NCBI GenBank assembly: GCA_029253805.1
Contig: JAQWYU010000233.1
Span: 1-14,957, forward strand
Length of the DNA: 14,957 nucleotides
Reading direction: 5' to 3'
Source: Flavobacteriaceae bacterium
GTDB taxonomy: Bacteria; Bacteroidota; Bacteroidia; Flavobacteriales; Flavobacteriaceae
This document shows, in pieces, positions 14,346 through 14,957 of this stretch (its first letter is position 1; every line of letters begins with the position of its first letter). The notes under the pieces are model-generated. The model was not told where the DNA came from. It made no database searches and saw nothing but the letters and a program-made list of their open reading frames with translations. Position numbers and translations under genes: made by a program.

Positions 14346-14756
14346 TTATTCAGAATCAGGTGTTCTAGTTTTAAAATCAAGAATCTTGTGTTCATTCAAT
14401 AAATTATACCAACTTAGAACCTTTTTGATATCACTAGCATACACACGATCTTCATCATAATCGGATAAGACAGAAAAGAAATAGGCTTCTAAGTCGTCTT
14501 TGGAAGATTTTGGACTGGTACTTGTTAGATTTCCATTTTCCTTGTCAAATATCTTTGAAAAAACAGTCTTGAGGGGTATTTCATCACCAAGTGTATAAAT
14601 GGCAATTTCACTTAAAACACTTACATTATTACTAATGTTTATAGAAATTCGTTTTTTATCTAACAAAGACTCAGCGATAAAAGCCCCACGTGATTGAGTG
14701 ATTAATTTGTACAGGCCTGGTTTTTTTGAGATAGCTAAAATTTTATCTAATTCCAT
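14346..14756 (-). CDS. DUF5606 domain protein
   Basis: A 136-aa cytosolic protein of the DUF5606 family, found in Bacteroidota and without known function. It begins MELDKILAISKKPGLYKLI, continues SRGAFIAESLLDKKRISI and NVSVLSEIAIYTLGDEIPL (about residues 45-62), and has a second conserved block SSKDDLEAYFFSVLSDYDE and DRVYASDIKKVLSWYNLL (about 83-120). The N-terminal half looks like a small beta barrel; the C-terminal half is helical. No signal peptide or membrane segment. The ATG at 14756 is 21 nt after the def stop, so it is the last gene of a def transcript closed by the terminator at 14310-14338. A link to translation or ribosome-associated work is suggested only by the neighbour. I recognise the family from its N-terminal block with good confidence. 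Confidence 0.87.
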   Translation of the reverse strand: MELDKILAISKKPGLYKLITQSRGAFIAESLLDKKRISINISNNVSVLSEIAIYTLGDEIPLKTVFSKIFDKENGNLTSTSPKSSKDDLEAYFFSVLSDYDEDRVYASDIKKVLSWYNLLNEHKILDFKTRTPDSE

Positions 14757-14777
14757 TTATTAAATTATGTTGTGTGT

Positions 14778-14957
14778 TTAAGTTCTTTTTTTAGAAATAT
14801 TAGGAAAGCGCATTCGATAATCAACACTTGTCTTTCCTTTAGAAATATTAGTCAATTTACCTTTTAAAAGACGCTTTTTTAAAGATGACACTTTATCAGT
14901 AAATAGAACTCCTTCAATATGATCATACTCGTGCTGTATTACTCTAGCAATTAACCC
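14778..14957 (-). CDS. def: peptide deformylase, C-terminal part (runs off right edge)
   Basis: Only the last 59 codons are in the window. The minus-strand reading from the edge is GLIARVIQHEYDHIEGVLF, then TDKVSSLKKRLLKGKL, and it ends SVDYRMRFPNISKKRT before TAA at 14778-14780. HEYDH is the HExxH zinc motif of peptide deformylase, in which both His bind the metal and Glu is the catalytic base; the following EGVLFTDKVS is also typical. The enzyme removes the formyl group from the N-terminal Met of new proteins and is essential in most bacteria. The upstream Cys-containing motif (EGCLS) lies outside the window. It precedes the DUF5606 gene by 21 nt in the same direction. Confidence 0.95.
   Translation of the reverse strand, partial: GLIARVIQHEYDHIEGVLFTDKVSSLKKRLLKGKLTNISKGKTSVDYRMRFPNISKKRT

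Overview
This window looks like an ordinary chromosomal segment of a marine-type member of Flavobacteriaceae (Bacteroidota). DNA is strongly A+T-rich, Shine-Dalgarno-like sequences are absent before the genes, and several promoters fit the Bacteroidota pattern (TTG about 19-21 nt upstream of TAnnTTTG). Gene content includes a PorV-type type IX secretion protein, DUF4105/Lnb, DUF5606, DUF2795 and a SecA with flavobacterial-type insertions. No rRNA, tRNA, CRISPR array, insertion sequence or prophage was seen.

Layout. (1) 1-966, minus: pssA (phosphatidylserine synthase) overlaps by 4 nt the start of a DUF808/YedI membrane protein that runs off the left edge. (2) 1078-6410, plus: a tight cluster of a PorV2-like outer-membrane barrel, a DUF4105 (Lnb-type) protein, an ABC-F ATPase, a degenerate methyltransferase-like protein, and a PduO-type cobalamin adenosyltransferase. 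(3) 6494-10243, plus: a small DUF2795 protein with its own promoter and terminator, then secA. (4) 10287-10967, minus: an M23 metallopeptidase-like protein with no visible signal peptide. (5) 11050-12141, plus: the MeaB GTPase. (6) 14957-12115, minus: the 3' part of def, a DUF5606 gene and a terminator, then a MATE transporter, a 75-aa conserved-looking protein and a PAP2 phosphatase.

How the genes fit together. Much of the window concerns the envelope: phospholipid synthesis (PssA), Sec export (SecA), type IX secretion (PorV2-like), probable lipoprotein N-acylation (DUF4105/Lnb), lipid phosphate turnover (PAP2), a possible wall peptidase (M23) and efflux (MATE). A second theme is adenosylcobalamin: the adenosyltransferase makes the cofactor and MeaB guards its loading into methylmalonyl-CoA mutase, which is not in this window.

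No new multi-gene defence or mobile system is visible. The points most worth a second look are the methyltransferase-like gene that has lost its SAM-binding core while keeping both termini, five genes forced by upstream stops to use TTG or GTG starts (two with an ATG-stop overlapping the GTG), a C8 tract inside the DUF4105 gene, and a terminator placed directly before the MATE start.
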